Positions 8,074 to 19,670 of a stretch of 64,000 nucleotides of DNA are shown here, piece after piece (position 1 is the first letter of the stretch; every line of letters starts with the position of its first letter). A program made the position numbers and the translations under genes. The notes beneath the pieces were generated by a model. That model ran no database searches. It saw nothing but the letters and a program-made list of their open reading frames with translations, and was not told the origin of the DNA. Origin of the DNA: Micromonospora coxensis (GTDB taxonomy: Bacteria; Actinomycetota; Actinomycetes; Mycobacteriales; Micromonosporaceae); NCBI RefSeq assembly GCF_900090295.1, contig NZ_LT607753.1:6138001-6202000 (forward strand), read 5' to 3'.

Positions 8074-8829
8074 GTGACCGCACGCTCGGGACGCAGGCCG
8101 CGAGGGTCGCTGGCCGCCACGCTGGCCGCCCTGGTCGCGGTCGGCTGCGCGGTCGGCGGGGTGGGCGACGGTGGACCGCAGGAGCCGGCCGCGCCCCGCC
8201 CGCAGCAGTCCGGGCAGGCGGCCCCACCCGACCCGGGGACGACCCGGGCCGACGGCACCACCAGCGTGGCGGAGTTCAAGGGCGACATCGAGGACGCCGT
8301 CGACATCGCCGAGCGCTACTGGGCGGCCCAGTTCCAGACCTCCGGCCAGCGGTTCAGCCCGGTCCGCCGGGTCGTGCCCTACCAGCGGGAGGGCGAACTC
8401 TCCTGCGGCGGTCAGCCCCTGCCGCGCAACAACGCGGTCTACTGCTCCCAGGGCGACTTCATCGCCTACGACGTCAACTGGTCGGTGGCCGCGTTCCGCC
8501 AGGTCGGCGACGCATTCGTGTTCTACCTGCTGGGCCACGAGTACGCCCACGGCGTCCAGGTGCGCCTGGGCATCCGCTACAGCTTCACGATCCAGCAGGA
8601 ACTCCAGGCCGACTGCATGGCGGGGGCGTACCTCGGCGACTCGGTGCGCGACGGCACCCTCACCCTCGACAAGGGCGACCTCGACGAGTTCCGCGACGGG
8701 CTGCTCGCCGTCGGCGACGACCCCGACCAGCCGTGGTTCGCCGAGGGCTCGCACGGCACCGCCGAGCAGCGCACCGACTCGTTCTTCCGGGGCTACCGCA
8801 ACTCGTTGAAGGCCTGTGACCTGAGCTGA
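8074..8829 (+). CDS. Neutral zinc metallopeptidase, probable lipoprotein (YpfJ-like)
   Basis: A 251-residue exported protein. An Arg-rich N-terminus and hydrophobic stretch end in a lipobox-like VAVGC (Cys25), followed by a Pro/Gln-rich linker. The catalytic domain carries the zinc motif HEYAH (His155, Glu156, His159) and a downstream Glu/Asp-rich helix (IQQELQADCMAGAYLG) that supplies the third ligand. This is the putative neutral zinc metallopeptidase family, of unknown substrate. The GTG start at 8074 is preceded by GGGGAGG. Four Cys residues outside the lipobox (CGG, YCSQ, DCMAG, KACD) could form disulfides in the extracytoplasmic domain. Confidence 0.85.
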   Translation: MTARSGRRPRGSLAATLAALVAVGCAVGGVGDGGPQEPAAPRPQQSGQAAPPDPGTTRADGTTSVAEFKGDIEDAVDIAERYWAAQFQTSGQRFSPVRRVVPYQREGELSCGGQPLPRNNAVYCSQGDFIAYDVNWSVAAFRQVGDAFVFYLLGHEYAHGVQVRLGIRYSFTIQQELQADCMAGAYLGDSVRDGTLTLDKGDLDEFRDGLLAVGDDPDQPWFAEGSHGTAEQRTDSFFRGYRNSLKACDLS

Positions 8830-8927
8830 GCGTCGGCTGCGTCACCTTCCGGCCGGGACGGCGGGCGGCGGGGCGGATGCGGCTGAGAGGATCCGGCGCA
8901 GACCCGTCCGCGTCCGAGGAGGCCCCG

Positions 8928-9599
8928 CTGAGCAGCACACACCCCGCCGCCGTGCTCTTCGACATGGACGGCACCCTGGTCGACAGCGAGAAGCTGTGGG
9001 ACGTCGCGCTGCGCGAGCTGGCGCAGGAGTACGGGGCCGTCCTGTCCGACTCCGCCCGCCGCGCGGTGATCGGCACCAGCATGGCCGAGGCGATGCGGAT
9101 CGTGCACGACGACTTCGGTCAGCCCCACCGCGACCCTGCCGTCAGCGCCGCCTGGATCGACGCGCGGATCCTGGAGTTGTTCCGCTCCGGCCTGCGCTGG
9201 CGGCCCGGCGCGCTGACCCTGCTGCGGGCGGTGCGCGCCGCCGGCATCCCCACCGCGCTGGTCACCTCCAGCGGACGCGCGCTGGTGGAGGTGGCCCTGG
9301 ACACCCTGGGGCGGGACAGCTTCGACGCGGTGGTCTGCGGCGACGAGGTGGACTCCACCAAACCGCACCCGGAGCCGTACCTGACCGCCGCCCGGCTGTT
9401 GGACGTGCCGATCGCCCGGTGCGTGGCGATCGAGGACTCGCCGACCGGGGTGGCCAGCGCGCTCGCCGCCGGGGCGGCGGTGCTGGCGGTGCCGGCGGAG
9501 GTGCCGCTCGCGCCGACCGACGGCGTACACCTGCTGGAGAGCCTGACCGGGGCGGACCTGGAGCTGCTGGCGGCGCTGCTCGGCGAGCCGCCGGCCTGA
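8928..9599 (+). CDS. HAD-superfamily phosphatase (beta-phosphoglucomutase-like subfamily)
   Basis: A cytoplasmic HAD hydrolase of about 223 residues. Motif I is LFDMDGTLVDS, with nucleophile and acid Asp separated by one residue. Motif II is ALVTSSGRAL, motif III Lys is in DSTKPHPEPY and motif IV is AIEDSPTGVASALAAG. The alpha-helical C1 cap is that of PGM-like phosphatases acting on small phosphosugars. A likely start is CTG at 8928, five nt after a strong GAGGAGG. The alternative ATG at 8877 would add 17 residues of low-complexity sequence and lacks a ribosome site. A bidirectional terminator follows. Confidence 0.85.
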   Translation: MSSTHPAAVLFDMDGTLVDSEKLWDVALRELAQEYGAVLSDSARRAVIGTSMAEAMRIVHDDFGQPHRDPAVSAAWIDARILELFRSGLRWRPGALTLLRAVRAAGIPTALVTSSGRALVEVALDTLGRDSFDAVVCGDEVDSTKPHPEPYLTAARLLDVPIARCVAIEDSPTGVASALAAGAAVLAVPAEVPLAPTDGVHLLESLTGADLELLAALLGEPPA

Positions 9600-9608
9600 C
9601 CGGAACGA

Positions 9609-9642
9609 CGAGGGGCCCCGCCGGTGACGGCGGGGCCCCTCG
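9609..9642. terminator. Bidirectional hairpin terminator
   Basis: A perfect 14-bp stem (CGAGGGGCCCCGCC and its complement) with a 6-nt loop, between the convergent HAD and ABC-permease genes. CTTTG follows on the plus strand. Confidence 0.8.
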
Positions 9643-9653
9643 CTTTGCTCGGG

Positions 9654-12203
9654 TCAGTCGTGCGCGATCGCGCCGAGCACGTTGATCCGGGCGGCCCGCA
9701 CGGCGGGCAGCACCGCGGCGATCACCCCGATGATCGCGGCCAGGCCGAGGAAGGCCGCCATCTGGCCCCAGGGCAGGACCAGCTCGGTGATGCCCTCGTC
9801 CTTGAGCGCCTCGACGACCGCCGCGCCCAGGCCGGTGCCGACCACCACGCCGAGCAGGGCGCCGAAGATCGAGATCACCACGGCCTCGACGGTGATCATC
9901 CGCATGGTCTGCGCCCGGCGCAGCCCGATCGCCCGCAGCAGGCCCAGTTCCCGGGTCCGCTCCAGCACCGACAGCGCCAGGGTGTTGATGATGCCCAGCA
10001 CCGCGATGACGATGGCCAACGCCAGCAGGATCTGGATCATGGTGAGCAGGGTGTCCACCTGGCTGGTCTGCTGCTTGATGAAGGCGTCCCGGTCGGCCAC
10101 CGACACCTCGGGGCTGTCGGCGAGCAGTCGCTCGAGCTGCGGCTGCACGTCGGCGACCCGGGCCCCCGGCGCGAGCTGCACGAAGCCCTGGATCGGCTGC
10201 GGGACGGCGAAGTCCTTCGTCGCCTGCTGCGGCAGCACGGCCGGGTTGGTCAGCTGGGAGCTCTCGTAGATGCCGCTGACCGTGTACCGCTTCGCCTCGC
10301 CCCGGGACAGCTGGACGGTGACCTGCGAACCGACCGACAGGTTGCGGGACGTCGCGGCGTCGGAGCTGAACAACATCTGGTCCGGCCCGAGCCGGCTGAT
10401 GTCACCGGCGACGGCCTTCGCGCCGAACATCCGCTCCAGCGCCGTGACGTCGCTCGACGCCCCCACCCAGGTGCGCTCCCCGTCGATGCTGGCCATGTCG
10501 CCGTACTCGCCGTCGACCAGCTGCACGCCGGGGATCCGGGCCGCCTGCTCCAGCACCGCCGGGTCGAAGCTCGGCGGACGCGGGCCGGACTGCGCCCCGG
10601 AGATCACCAGTTCCGCCTTGACCCGGTCCTCCACCAGGGCGCTGAGGCTGCCCTTGGCCGAGTCCAGGATCACCGTCACGCCGGTGACCAGCGCGATGCC
10701 GACCATCAACGCCGCCGCCGTGATCGCGGTGCGGCGCGGGTTGCGCCCGGAGTTGAGCCGGCCCAGCTTGCCCGGCACCGACCAGGCGAAGATCGCCCCG
10801 AGCAGGGAGACCACCGGGCGGCTGATCAGCGGGGTCAGCAGCGCCACCCCGATGAAGGCGAACAGCACGCCGCCGAGGATGGTGGACAGGGTGTTGCCGC
10901 CGGCGTTGCCGCTGAGCCCGAGGAAGAGCAGCGCCGCCCCGATCGCGGTGACGACCGCCCCGCCCACGGTCACCTTGGTCAACGGGCGGTCCGGGGTGGC
11001 CACGTCCTGCATGGCGGCGATCGGCGGGATCCGCGACGCCCGCAGCGCGGGCAGCAGCGCCGCGACCACCGTGATCACCAGACCGACGGCGAACGCCCCG
11101 ATGACCGCCGCCGCCGGCACGCCGAGCCCGGCCAGGGTGAGCCCACCGGCCAGGTTGCCGAAGACGTACGCCAGCAGCGCGCCGACCCCGATGCCGGCGG
11201 CCAGCCCCAGCACCGAGGCGATCAGGCCGACGGCCACCGCCTCCAGCACCACCGAGCCGATGATCTGCCGGCCGCTGGCCCCGATGGCCCGCATCAGGGC
11301 CAGCTCCCGGGTCCGCTGCGCCACGATGATCGAGAAGGTGTTGAGGATGAGGAAGGTGCCGACCAGCAGCGCCACCGCCGCGAAGCCGAGCAGGATCTTG
11401 TTGAAGAAGGAGAGCCCCTCCTTCAGCCCCGCCGCCGCGTCGGCCGACATCTGCTCACCGGTCTTGACCTCGAAGCCGGCGCCCAGGGCGCGGGCCACGT
11501 CGTCGCGCAGCGTCTCGTCGTCGACGCCGTCGGCGGCCGTGACGTTGACGTTGCTGAACACGTCCGGTTCGCCGAGCATCAGCCGCTGCGCCACCGGGGT
11601 GGTGAAGGCGATCTCGTTCGCCCCGCCGATCGAGTCCCGGTCACCGCTGTAACCGAAGACGCCGACCAGGGTGAACTCCTTCTTCGGCTCCAGGGTCAGC
11701 ACCCCGACCCGGTCACCGACCTTCACCTTCGCCGCCTGGGCCAGCGCCGCGTTGACGACGATCTCGTCGTCGGCGCGCGGCTCCCGGCCCTCGCGCAGCT
11801 TCACCAGGTCGCTCTCGCCGAGCCAGTTCTCGCCCAGCTGCGGCGGCCCGAACGAGGTGACCACCTTGCCGTTGCTGCCGATCAGCCGGGCCCCGTCGGC
11901 GGCCACCACGCCGGTGGCCTCGGCCACCCCGGGCACCGCGCGCACCCTCTCCACCGTCGCCGCCGGCACCGGCGCGCCGACCTGCTCACCCTCCATCTCG
12001 CTGAGGGCGACCTTCGGCTCGGCGGCCACGTTGACGTCGACACCCTCGTACGCGTCGGCGAAGACCTGGTCGAAGGAGCGGCCGAGCGTGTCGGTGAGCA
12101 CGAACGCGCCGGAGACGAACATGACGCCCAGCACCACCGCCAGGCCGGAGAGGATGAGGCGCACCTTGCGCGCCAGCAGGCTCTTCCACGTCGCGCGGAA
12201 CAT
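9654..12203 (-). CDS. ABC transporter permease with two FtsX domains (MacB/LolC-like)
   Basis: An 849-residue integral membrane protein. An N-terminal helix ([20 protein letters not shown]) precedes a large extracytoplasmic MacB_PCD domain, then a three-helix FtsX domain (about 270-400, with [19 protein letters not shown]). A second helix plus extracellular domain follows, with a last FtsX domain (about 730-849, [19 protein letters not shown]). This duplicated arrangement is usual for type VII ABC systems in actinobacteria, which move lipids, peptides or drugs by mechanotransmission rather than import. Its ATG at 12203 overlaps the ATPase stop as TGATG, so the two genes are coupled. Confidence 0.92.
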   Translation of the reverse strand: MFRATWKSLLARKVRLILSGLAVVLGVMFVSGAFVLTDTLGRSFDQVFADAYEGVDVNVAAEPKVALSEMEGEQVGAPVPAATVERVRAVPGVAEATGVVAADGARLIGSNGKVVTSFGPPQLGENWLGESDLVKLREGREPRADDEIVVNAALAQAAKVKVGDRVGVLTLEPKKEFTLVGVFGYSGDRDSIGGANEIAFTTPVAQRLMLGEPDVFSNVNVTAADGVDDETLRDDVARALGAGFEVKTGEQMSADAAAGLKEGLSFFNKILLGFAAVALLVGTFLILNTFSIIVAQRTRELALMRAIGASGRQIIGSVVLEAVAVGLIASVLGLAAGIGVGALLAYVFGNLAGGLTLAGLGVPAAAVIGAFAVGLVITVVAALLPALRASRIPPIAAMQDVATPDRPLTKVTVGGAVVTAIGAALLFLGLSGNAGGNTLSTILGGVLFAFIGVALLTPLISRPVVSLLGAIFAWSVPGKLGRLNSGRNPRRTAITAAALMVGIALVTGVTVILDSAKGSLSALVEDRVKAELVISGAQSGPRPPSFDPAVLEQAARIPGVQLVDGEYGDMASIDGERTWVGASSDVTALERMFGAKAVAGDISRLGPDQMLFSSDAATSRNLSVGSQVTVQLSRGEAKRYTVSGIYESSQLTNPAVLPQQATKDFAVPQPIQGFVQLAPGARVADVQPQLERLLADSPEVSVADRDAFIKQQTSQVDTLLTMIQILLALAIVIAVLGIINTLALSVLERTRELGLLRAIGLRRAQTMRMITVEAVVISIFGALLGVVVGTGLGAAVVEALKDEGITELVLPWGQMAAFLGLAAIIGVIAAVLPAVRAARINVLGAIAHD

Positions 12204-12970
12204 CAGCGCGCCACCTCGGCGGGCGTGTCGAGCTTCTTCATGGTGTCCAGCACCGTGTCGGCGGTCGGCTCGATCAGCTCCGAGACGATCTGCCCGTCGG
12301 CGAGGAAGATGACCCGGTCGGCGTACGCGGCGGCGGTCGGGTCGTGGGTGACCATGACGATGGTCTGGCCGTGCTCGCGTACCGAGTTGCGCAGGAAGTT
12401 GAGCACCTCCGCGCCGGACCGCGAGTCCAGGTTGCCGGTCGGCTCGTCCGCGAAGATCACCTCGGGGCGGGCGACCAGCGCCCGCGCGCACGCCACCCGC
12501 TGCTGCTGGCCGCCGGAGAGCTGCGCCGGGCGGTGCCCCAACCGGTCGCGCAGACCGACCGTGTCGATCACCGTGTCGTACCAGGCCGGGTCGGGCTTGC
12601 GGCCGGCGATCGACAGCGGCAGCAGGATGTTCTCCTGCGCGGTCAGCGTCGGCAGCAGGTTGAACTGCTGGAAGATGAAGCCGACCTTGTCCCGGCGCAG
12701 CGTGGTCAGACCGGCGTCGTTGAGCCCGGTCACCGTGGTCTCGCCGATCGACACCGTGCCCCGGGTGACCGAGTCCAGCCCGGCCAGGCAGTGCATCAGC
12801 GTCGACTTGCCCGAGCCCGACGGGCCCATGATCGCGGTGAACCGGCCGCGCTCGAACTCGGCGCTCACCCCCCGCAGCGCGACGACCTGAGCCTCACCGC
12901 TGCCGTACACCTTCCACACGTCGTTGGCCCGAGCCGCGGCCTGGGCCTGGCGGCCTACCGTCGCCGTCAC
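12203..12970 (-). CDS. ABC transporter ATP-binding protein (MacB/LolD-like)
   Basis: A 255-residue ATPase partner of the FtsX-type permease. Walker A is GPSGSGKST, the Q-loop region is [18 protein letters not shown], the signature is [15 protein letters not shown] and Walker B is [14 protein letters not shown], followed by the switch His in VMVTHD. The first gene of a two-gene exporter operon. About 315 bp of noncoding DNA lie upstream, and the RR/HK genes beyond are in the same orientation, suggesting that the two-component system may regulate or respond to the exporter (inferred from position). Confidence 0.93.
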   Translation of the reverse strand: MTATVGRQAQAAARANDVWKVYGSGEAQVVALRGVSAEFERGRFTAIMGPSGSGKSTLMHCLAGLDSVTRGTVSIGETTVTGLNDAGLTTLRRDKVGFIFQQFNLLPTLTAQENILLPLSIAGRKPDPAWYDTVIDTVGLRDRLGHRPAQLSGGQQQRVACARALVARPEVIFADEPTGNLDSRSGAEVLNFLRNSVREHGQTIVMVTHDPTAAAYADRVIFLADGQIVSELIEPTADTVLDTMKKLDTPAEVAR

Positions 12971-13286
12971 GTCATCTACCTCTTCCGTCTGCCTGCGATG
13001 TCCCCACCGCCCCCGCTGGTCGGTGGGGCTGTTCCATCCTCGCCGCGCCGCGCCGCGGATCCGTCCGCCCGGGGACTGATCCGCGGCGGATTTCCCGCTG
13101 CGGGTCGGCCCCGATGCCGTCTCAGGGTTGTCCCCGATCCGCCTGCCCGCCGGCCCGGCCGGCCGACGCTACGGCCTCACGCCACGTCATGGTCAACCCC
13201 GCCACGCCGCCTTTCGTCACGGTAGGTGACGACGGCAACCACGCCGTCGTCGCGCCGGCGCCCCCGGCGTACGCGGCACGGCGTGG
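12971..13286. other. Intergenic region upstream of the ABC exporter
   Basis: 316 bp between the response regulator (ending 13287) and the exporter ATPase (starting 12970). It must hold the exporter promoter. Open frames in it are compositional artefacts. Its right end has a long-loop hairpin (13238-13287). Confidence 0.4.
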
Positions 13287-13287
13287 T
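13238..13287 (-). terminator. Possible terminator of the two-component operon
   Basis: 10-bp arms ACCACGCCGT and ACGGCGTGGT, with a 30-nt G+C-rich loop, immediately after the response-regulator stop. The long loop makes this tentative. Confidence 0.4.
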
Positions 13288-13973
13288 CACGCCTTCGGGC
13301 GCACCAGCCCGGTCTCGTACGCCAGCACCACGGCCTGCACCCGGTCGCGCAGCCCCAGCTTGGTCAGCACGTGCCCGACGTGGGTCTTGATGGTGGTCTC
13401 GCTGACCGACAGTTCGGCGGCGATCTCGGCGTTGGACAGGCCCCGGGCCACCTGGACCAGCACCTCCCGCTCCCGTTCGGTCAGCGTGCTCAGCGCGCGC
13501 GGCGGGACCGCCGCCGGATCGGGCAGCACGTCGGCGAAGCGGTCCAGCAGCCGCTTGAGGATCCGGGGCGCCACCACCGCCTCCCCGGCGGCGACGGTGC
13601 GGATCGCGGTGACCAGGTCCTCCGCCGGCACGTCCTTGGCCAGGAAGCCGCTGGCCCCGGCGCGCAGCGCGCCCACCACGTACTCGTCGAGGTCGAAGGT
13701 GGTCAGGATGAGCACCCGCACCGGCAGCCGGGCGTCGACGATGGCGCGGGTGGCCGCCACCCCGTCCATCCGTGGCATCCGGATGTCCATCAGCACCACG
13801 TCGGGCAGCAGCCGGCGGGACAACTCCACGGCCTCCTGGCCGTCGCCCGCCTCGGCCACGATGTCCAGGTCCTCCTCGGTGCCCAGCACCATCCGGAAGC
13901 CGGTGCGCAGCAGCGGCTGGTCGTCGGCGAGCAGGATCCGTACCGGCCGGGCCGGCGCCGCGCCGTCGCTCAT
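13287..13973 (-). CDS. NarL/LuxR-family response regulator
   Basis: A 228-residue DNA-binding response regulator. The receiver domain (residues 11-130) has the acidic pair ADDQP (Asp17/Asp18), phosphoacceptor Asp63 (VVLMDIRMPRMDG), conserved Thr (LILTTF) and Lys (FLAKDVP). A LuxR-type HTH follows (about 160-220, LTEREREVLVQVARGLSNAE and KTHVGHVLTKLGLRDRVQ). Its cognate kinase is directly upstream, 52 bp away. ATG at 13973. Targets are unknown; the adjacent exporter is a candidate by position. Confidence 0.92.
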   Translation of the reverse strand: MSDGAAPARPVRILLADDQPLLRTGFRMVLGTEEDLDIVAEAGDGQEAVELSRRLLPDVVLMDIRMPRMDGVAATRAIVDARLPVRVLILTTFDLDEYVVGALRAGASGFLAKDVPAEDLVTAIRTVAAGEAVVAPRILKRLLDRFADVLPDPAAVPPRALSTLTEREREVLVQVARGLSNAEIAAELSVSETTIKTHVGHVLTKLGLRDRVQAVVLAYETGLVRPKA

Positions 13974-14025
13974 GAGTTCTCCCCGTCGTCGCTGGTGCTG
14001 CCGTACGGCCCGCGGGTGGTCCCGG

Positions 14026-15219
14026 TCACGCCGGCACCGTCCCCGCCGGCTCCACCGGGATCCGGGCCGACACCCGGAAACCGCCGCCCGGGCGGGCGCC
14101 GGTGCGCAGTGTCCCACCGTAGAGGGCCACCCGTTCGCGCATGCCGACAAGTCCGTGCCCGATCCGGTCGGGTCCCGGCGAGGGGCCACGGCCGGTGTCC
14201 TCGACCTCCACCGTCAGGTACCCGCCGTCGACGCGGACCCGCACCTGCGCGGTCGCCACCCCGGCGTGCTTGAGGGCGTTGGTCAGCGCCTCCTGCACGA
14301 TCCGGTAGCTGGTCAACGACACGCCCTCCTCCACCCGGCCGGGATCGCCCTCGACGTGCAGGCTGACCGGCAGCCCCGCCTCGCGTACCTGCTCGACCAG
14401 CGCCTCGATCCCGGCCAGGCCGGGCTGCGGGGTCAGGTCGGCGGCCGGTTCGGCGTCGGTGCGCAGCACGTCCAGCAGCCGGCGCATCTCCCGCAGGGTC
14501 ACCCGGCTGGTGTCCTCGATGGTGGCCAGGGCCTCGTCGGCGGTGCCCGGGTCGCGCCGCAGCACCCGGCGCGCCCCGGTCGCCAGCACGCCCATCACGC
14601 TCACGTGGTGGGCGACCACGTCGTGCAGTTCCCGGGCGATGCGGCGGCGCTCGTCGGCGACCGCCTGCTCGGCCAGGGAACGCTGGTTCTCCTCGGCGAC
14701 CCGGGCCCGCTCCCGCAGCGCCTCGGTGGTGGCCCGGCGCGCCTGCACCGCCCGCCCCACCGCGTACGACAGCAGCCCGGTGAGCAGGTTGTTCAACACC
14801 AGGTACGCGGGCCCGACCTGCAACCCGCTCTCGACCGGGGCGAGCACGTTCGCCGCCGCCACCGGCACCCAGAGCAGCACCGCCGCGACCGCCGCCGGCC
14901 GGGCCGGCCGGTGCGCCGCCATCGTGTAGGTGAGCACCACGAAGGTCAGGCTCTGGCTGGCCGGGGCCTGGTCGAGGAAGGCCGGAATGGCCAGGGTGGC
15001 CACCGCGAGGCCCACCGCCGGCCAGGGTGCCACCCGGCGCAGCGCCACCGGCGCGGCGCACAGCACGCTCCAGGCCAGCCCGAGCGGCAGCCGGCTCGGC
15101 CAGAACTCGCGCGGGGTGAGCAGCGTGAACACGACCTCCACCAGCACCAGGGCGGCGGCGAAGAGGACGTCCCGGACGAGCGGGCGGTCCCGCCACCGGC
15201 GGGTGGGTGGATCGGTCAT
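14026..15219 (-). CDS. DesK-type sensor histidine kinase (HisKA_3)
   Basis: A 397-residue membrane sensor kinase. About four to five transmembrane helices occupy residues 15-160, with no extracytoplasmic domain of note, so it probably senses a membrane-linked signal. The dimerisation/phosphoacceptor region is ERRRIARELHDVVAHHVSVM, with His199 as phosphorylation site. The HATPase_c domain shows EALTNALKHAG (N box), DTGRGPSPG and GHGLVGMRERVALYGG. It forms a two-component pair with the following regulator gene. The ATG at 15219 has TAGCGT six nt upstream and no ribosome site, so its mRNA is probably leaderless. Confidence 0.92.
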   Translation of the reverse strand: MTDPPTRRWRDRPLVRDVLFAAALVLVEVVFTLLTPREFWPSRLPLGLAWSVLCAAPVALRRVAPWPAVGLAVATLAIPAFLDQAPASQSLTFVVLTYTMAAHRPARPAAVAAVLLWVPVAAANVLAPVESGLQVGPAYLVLNNLLTGLLSYAVGRAVQARRATTEALRERARVAEENQRSLAEQAVADERRRIARELHDVVAHHVSVMGVLATGARRVLRRDPGTADEALATIEDTSRVTLREMRRLLDVLRTDAEPAADLTPQPGLAGIEALVEQVREAGLPVSLHVEGDPGRVEEGVSLTSYRIVQEALTNALKHAGVATAQVRVRVDGGYLTVEVEDTGRGPSPGPDRIGHGLVGMRERVALYGGTLRTGARPGGGFRVSARIPVEPAGTVPA

Positions 15220-15225
15220 ACCGCG

Positions 15226-15231
15226 ACGCTA
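15226..15231 (-). promoter_or_regulatory. Leaderless-type -10 box, histidine kinase operon
   Basis: TAGCGT on the minus strand with six nt to the ATG at 15219. No Shine-Dalgarno sequence. Confidence 0.5.
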
Positions 15232-15314
15232 GCCGCCGGCCCCCGCGCGACCGGTCGTCGCCGACGGTGATCCGGTGCTCCTCCTCAGGGAGGAGGCCCC
15301 TCCACCGGACGGTC

Positions 15315-16232
15315 TCACTCGTCGGCGCCGGGGGTCACCGGGCCGGAGCGGGCGTCCCGCAGCGGGTCCGCCGCCGCCGAGGAGTCCGGGAACGGCGGCG
15401 GGGTCCCGCCGAAGCTCGGGCAGAGCGCCTGGTGGCTGCACCAGTCGCAGAGCCGGCTCGGCCGGGGGCGGAAGTCCTGCCGCGCGGTGGCCTGCTCGAT
15501 CGCCCGCCAGAGCGCCACCACCGTGCGCTCGAAGCGCAGCAGCTCGTCGGCGTCGGGGGAGTAGTCGCAGACCTCGGCGTCCTTGAGGTAGAGCAGGCGC
15601 AGCACCCGGGGCACCACGCCCCGGGTGCGCCACAGCACCAGGGCGTAGAACTTGAGCTGGAACAGGGCCCGGGCCTCGAACGCCTCCCGGGGCGCCCCGC
15701 CGGTCTTGTAGTCGACGACCCGCAGCGCGCCGTCCGGGGCGACGTCGAGCCGGTCGAGGTAGCCCCGGATGAGCAGCTCGTCGTCGACGACCGCCGAGAT
15801 CAGGCTCTCCCGCTCGGCCGGCTCCAGCCGGCGCGGGTCCTCCACCGCGAAGTAGCCCTGCAACAGCGCCGCCGCCGAGCGCAGGAACTCGGCCGTGCCC
15901 ACCTCGTCGCCGGGGTCGAAGAGGCCGGCCAGCTCGGGCTGCTCGGTGACCAGCCGGTCCCACTGCGGGGCGACCAGGTCACCGGCGGCGTCCGGGGTGC
16001 GCCCGGTCGACGGAAGGTCGAACAGCCGCTCCAGCACGGCGTGCACCAGGGTGCCGCGGGCCTGCTCGACGGTGGGGCGCTCGGGCAGCCGGTCGATGCT
16101 GCGGAAACGGTAGAGCAACGGGCAGGTCTTGAAGTCCGCCGCCCGCGACGGCGACAGCGACGCCCGGACGGTGGCCGGCAGCGCGACCGCCCCGGGAGTG
16201 CCCTGCTGGTCGATCACCGGTTCCGCCGTCAT
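15315..16232 (-). CDS. RecB/Cas4-like PD-(D/E)XK nuclease with four-Cys cluster
   Basis: A 305-residue cytoplasmic nuclease of the PD-(D/E)XK superfamily (PF12705-type). The core motif is LRVVDYKTGGAP (DYK), with the preceding catalytic Asp in GYLDRLDV and the QLKFYALVLW helix. One Cys near the N-terminus (Cys37, DFKTCPLLYRF) and three at the C-terminus (Cys262, 265 and 271, CDWCSHQALC) match the Fe-S cluster arrangement of AddB/Cas4-type exonucleases. No CRISPR or helicase gene is nearby, so a general DNA-repair role is more likely. The gene commonly sits beside trmI and the proteasome locus in actinobacteria. Probable leaderless start at 16232. Confidence 0.88.
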   Translation of the reverse strand: MTAEPVIDQQGTPGAVALPATVRASLSPSRAADFKTCPLLYRFRSIDRLPERPTVEQARGTLVHAVLERLFDLPSTGRTPDAAGDLVAPQWDRLVTEQPELAGLFDPGDEVGTAEFLRSAAALLQGYFAVEDPRRLEPAERESLISAVVDDELLIRGYLDRLDVAPDGALRVVDYKTGGAPREAFEARALFQLKFYALVLWRTRGVVPRVLRLLYLKDAEVCDYSPDADELLRFERTVVALWRAIEQATARQDFRPRPSRLCDWCSHQALCPSFGGTPPPFPDSSAAADPLRDARSGPVTPGADE

Positions 16233-16239
16233 GCCCCGA

Positions 16240-16245
16240 AGGTTA
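16240..16245 (-). promoter_or_regulatory. Leaderless-type -10 box, RecB-like nuclease
   Basis: TAACCT on the minus strand, seven nt before the ATG at 16232. Confidence 0.45.
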
Positions 16246-16300
16246 GGGCACCGGTGTGACAGGCCGGTGATCGCCGCACCGGAGCATGATCCGCGACGCG

Positions 16301-18478
<2,178 letters not shown>

Positions 18479-18559
18479 CGGTGCGCCGGGGCGGCGGGGA
18501 GTGATCGGGCGGATTCCGCCGGCCGGTGCGGGTCGGCGGCACGACCTGGGGGAGATGGC

Positions 18560-19132
18560 ATGAGTCGGCCGGGTTTCGGCGGTGGTGAACTGCCGGCCGT
18601 GTTCCCGGACTGGTCGCCCTACACCGACCTGGAGTCCGCCGCGCGGGCGTACCTGCGCGATCCGGACATCGCGCTCGAGGCCCTGCACGGGGTGCTGCGC
18701 GGGGCGTCGGTGCTCGGCTTCACGCTGGAACGCTTCGTCAACGAGGTCAACGGGGTCTGGCAGGAGGTCGTCGTCTGCGACGGCAGCCGGCTGGTGCTGT
18801 GGCACGGCGAGGACGTGCCGCCGGGGGAGGGGCCGCCCGGCTCGATGACCTCCTCGCTGCGGGTGGTGCCGGTCTCGACGGTCACCGAGGTCGGCTGCCG
18901 GCGGCGGCTGACCCGCGCCGACAACGGCGAGGTCCGGGTCGACAGCATCGACGTCTACCTGCTGCTCACCTCGCTGGACGAGGCGCCGCCGGGCGACGAG
19001 GTGGTCGGCGCGCCCCGGCACGACGCGCTGCGCTTCGGCAAGACGCTCGACGACGGCGGGGCCGGGCAGATCGCCCGGCTGGAGGAGTTCGCCCGGCTGG
19101 TCGCCTCGGTGGTCGGGCGCCCGGTGCTCTGA
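18560..19132 (+). CDS. Conserved hypothetical protein of the proteasome neighbourhood
   Basis: A 190-residue soluble protein with no domain I can name. It is acidic overall. It starts after a GGGGGAGATGGC ribosome site at 18560. A conserved-looking core contains DLESAARAYLRDPDIALEAL and DSIDVYLLLTSLDEAPPGDE. It lies between trmI and arc, a position held by unnamed conserved genes in related genomes, so it may be functionally linked to them. A strong bidirectional terminator follows. Confidence 0.6.
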   Translation: MSRPGFGGGELPAVFPDWSPYTDLESAARAYLRDPDIALEALHGVLRGASVLGFTLERFVNEVNGVWQEVVVCDGSRLVLWHGEDVPPGEGPPGSMTSSLRVVPVSTVTEVGCRRRLTRADNGEVRVDSIDVYLLLTSLDEAPPGDEVVGAPRHDALRFGKTLDDGGAGQIARLEEFARLVASVVGRPVL

Positions 19133-19142
19133 GTACGCGAGA

Positions 19143-19171
19143 GCCGCGGACGACACCTGGTCGTCCGCGGC
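19143..19171. terminator. Bidirectional hairpin terminator
   Basis: A perfect 12-bp stem (GCCGCGGACGAC and its complement) with a 5-nt loop, between the convergent hypothetical gene and ferredoxin gene. Confidence 0.75.
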
Positions 19172-19195
19172 CCCGTACCGCCGCGCGGGGGCGGC

Positions 19196-19507
19196 TCAGT
19201 CGTCCTCGGCCTCCGGGCCGGCCACCTCGACCCCGTCGCTGCCGCGCACCACGTGGATGCACTCGCCCGGGCACTCCTTCGCGGAGTCGATCACCTCGAG
19301 GCGCAGGTGCTCCGGCACGTCGACGCGGGCGCCCGGCGCCTGCCGCAGCTCGCCGTCGGGGCCCTTGACGTACGCCAGGCCGTCGACGTCGAACTCGAAG
19401 ACCTCCGGCGCGTACTGCACGCAGAGCCCGTCGCCCGTGCAGAGGTCCTGATCCACCCAGACCTGAAGCTGGTCCGTCGCGACCTCCGCCACCGGTGCAC
19501 CCCCCAT
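19196..19507 (-). CDS. 3Fe-4S single-cluster ferredoxin
   Basis: A 103-residue acidic ferredoxin. Cluster ligands are in DLCTGDGLCVQYAPEVFE (C-x5-C, lacking the fourth ligand of a 4Fe-4S site) and the distal KECPGECIHV (CP motif), the pattern of actinobacterial [3Fe-4S] ferredoxins. It carries electrons, often to cytochromes P450, although no P450 is in this window. The ATG at 19507 follows GGGAG at short spacing; a GTG five codons later is an alternative. It is divergent from arc, a placement seen beside proteasome loci of related genera. Confidence 0.88.
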   Translation of the reverse strand: MGGAPVAEVATDQLQVWVDQDLCTGDGLCVQYAPEVFEFDVDGLAYVKGPDGELRQAPGARVDVPEHLRLEVIDSAKECPGECIHVVRGSDGVEVAGPEAEDD

Positions 19508-19670
19508 GTTCTCCCGTCCCACGCCTCGACGGTACCCGAACGCCCGGACCTGCCCCTCAGGCGTCCCTTCGCGATCAAGGTTCGGTGACGAGGGCGTTGC
19601 GTAGGACCGAATCGGCCTCATAGCGGCTAGTGTTAGGGCAGAACGTTCAAGCCCCCCGGGGAGGTGGGAC

